Shown here: in pieces, positions 63,723-64,000 of the stretch | How the letters are laid out: each line of letters opens with the position of its first letter | Position numbering within the stretch: position 1 is the first letter of the stretch | Origin: Spiroplasma endosymbiont of Lasioglossum villosulum | GTDB taxonomy: Bacteria; Bacillota_I; Bacilli_A; Mycoplasmatales; VBWQ01 | NCBI RefSeq assembly: GCF_964020195.1 | Contig: NZ_OZ026539.1 | Coordinates: 1,448,717-1,512,716 of the forward strand | Direction of reading: 5' to 3' | Length of the DNA: 64,000 nucleotides | Position numbers and translations under genes: made by a program | Notes under the pieces: generated by a model | Told to the model about the DNA's origin: nothing | What the model saw: only the letters and a program-made list of their open reading frames with translations | The model's database searches: none

Positions 63723-64000
63723 TTTTTTCTCCTTTTTTTAAAAATTCTAATAAAAAATCATTAAGAGTATTCTAACATAATATTTATATCTTAACAAATT
63801 ATTCTGTTTATTTTTAATTTTATTTTTAATAAAAACAATATTAGTTTAACAAAAAAATAAATCATTTATAATATTAAATAATAAATATTATTTTTTTTTA
63901 TTTTTTTAAAAGTATAATACAGATTATAATTATAAAAAAGTTATCAACATTAATCCACAATTCATCCACAATAATTATATTAATTAAAGAGGTTTTTGAA
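63723..64000. other. dnaA/rpmH intergenic region, origin-proximal
   Basis: Very AT-rich. Three DnaA-box-like sites lie in one direction close to the end: TTATCAACA (63941-63949), TAATCCACA (63951-63959) and TCATCCACA (63962-63970), followed by AAAGAGG, which would be the RBS of dnaA just outside the window. Promoter-like TATAAT sequences at about 63912-63930. This is the usual position of the mollicute replication origin. Confidence 0.7.

Overview
The window is chromosomal DNA of a Spiroplasma (Mollicutes). TGA is read as tryptophan throughout: reading frames such as dnaB, rsmA and purB stay open only with TGA=Trp. The DNA is extremely AT-rich. Two mreB paralogues lie in tandem, there are many lipoproteins with a Cys-type signal peptide, and remnants of filamentous plectrovirus and Spiroplasma-type insertion sequences are present. 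The last 280 bases run into the dnaA-proximal origin (rpmH promoter region with three DnaA-box-like sites), so the housekeeping genes on the minus strand are the origin-left arm. The species cannot be fixed from the sequence alone.

Layout. 0-4.8 kb: accessory genes, namely a broken membrane-anchored surface protein, a coiled-coil gene pair behind a conserved hairpin leader, and two lipoproteins, one with six propeller-like repeats. 4.8-10.9 kb (minus strand): replication/translation block dnaB-rplI-gdpP, rpsR-ssb-rpsF with a leader structure, and a deoxynucleoside kinase. 11.3-15.2 kb: a HEPN-motif protein and a class II (B12-type) ribonucleotide reductase split by a frameshift. 15.2-19 kb: a small coiled-coil/glycine-zipper cluster and a 2.1 kb transposon with a decayed transposase plus a passenger gene. 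19-20.8 kb: GDSL hydrolase behind a three-stem leader, and ferritin. 20.9-22.6 kb: plectrovirus remnant (Rep plus GC-rich hairpins). 22.7-23.7 kb: a TcdA/TcdB-type glycosyltransferase, frameshifted. 23.7-32.3 kb (minus strand): metS, purB, purA, pth, prs, rsmA. 32.4-36.2 kb: mreB x2 and a membrane-anchored HQYGH protein.

37-57.4 kb is a mobile region. Its core (39.85-55.6 kb) is a single-direction dsDNA-phage gene block: early small proteins, a RuvC-like resolvase, an SSB-like protein, then scaffold-like, capsid-like, large virion, tail-fibre-like, portal-like and collar/tail-like genes. Three near-identical IS30-family copies have jumped into it with exact 4-bp duplications, breaking a small gene, the capsid gene and the portal gene. 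A fourth copy lies just outside. Removing each IS plus one duplication restores every reading frame. No terminase, DNA polymerase or integrase is visible, so this looks like a dead or partial prophage of a tailed-type Spiroplasma virus, unlike the known filamentous plectroviruses.

57.6-63.7 kb returns to core genes (lipoprotein, DJ-1-like, tatD, mnmE, khpB, yidC, rnpA, rpmH). Many accessory genes carry single-base indels in A or G runs. These may reflect real decay, phase variation or assembly error, and this is the main caveat for the pseudogene calls.
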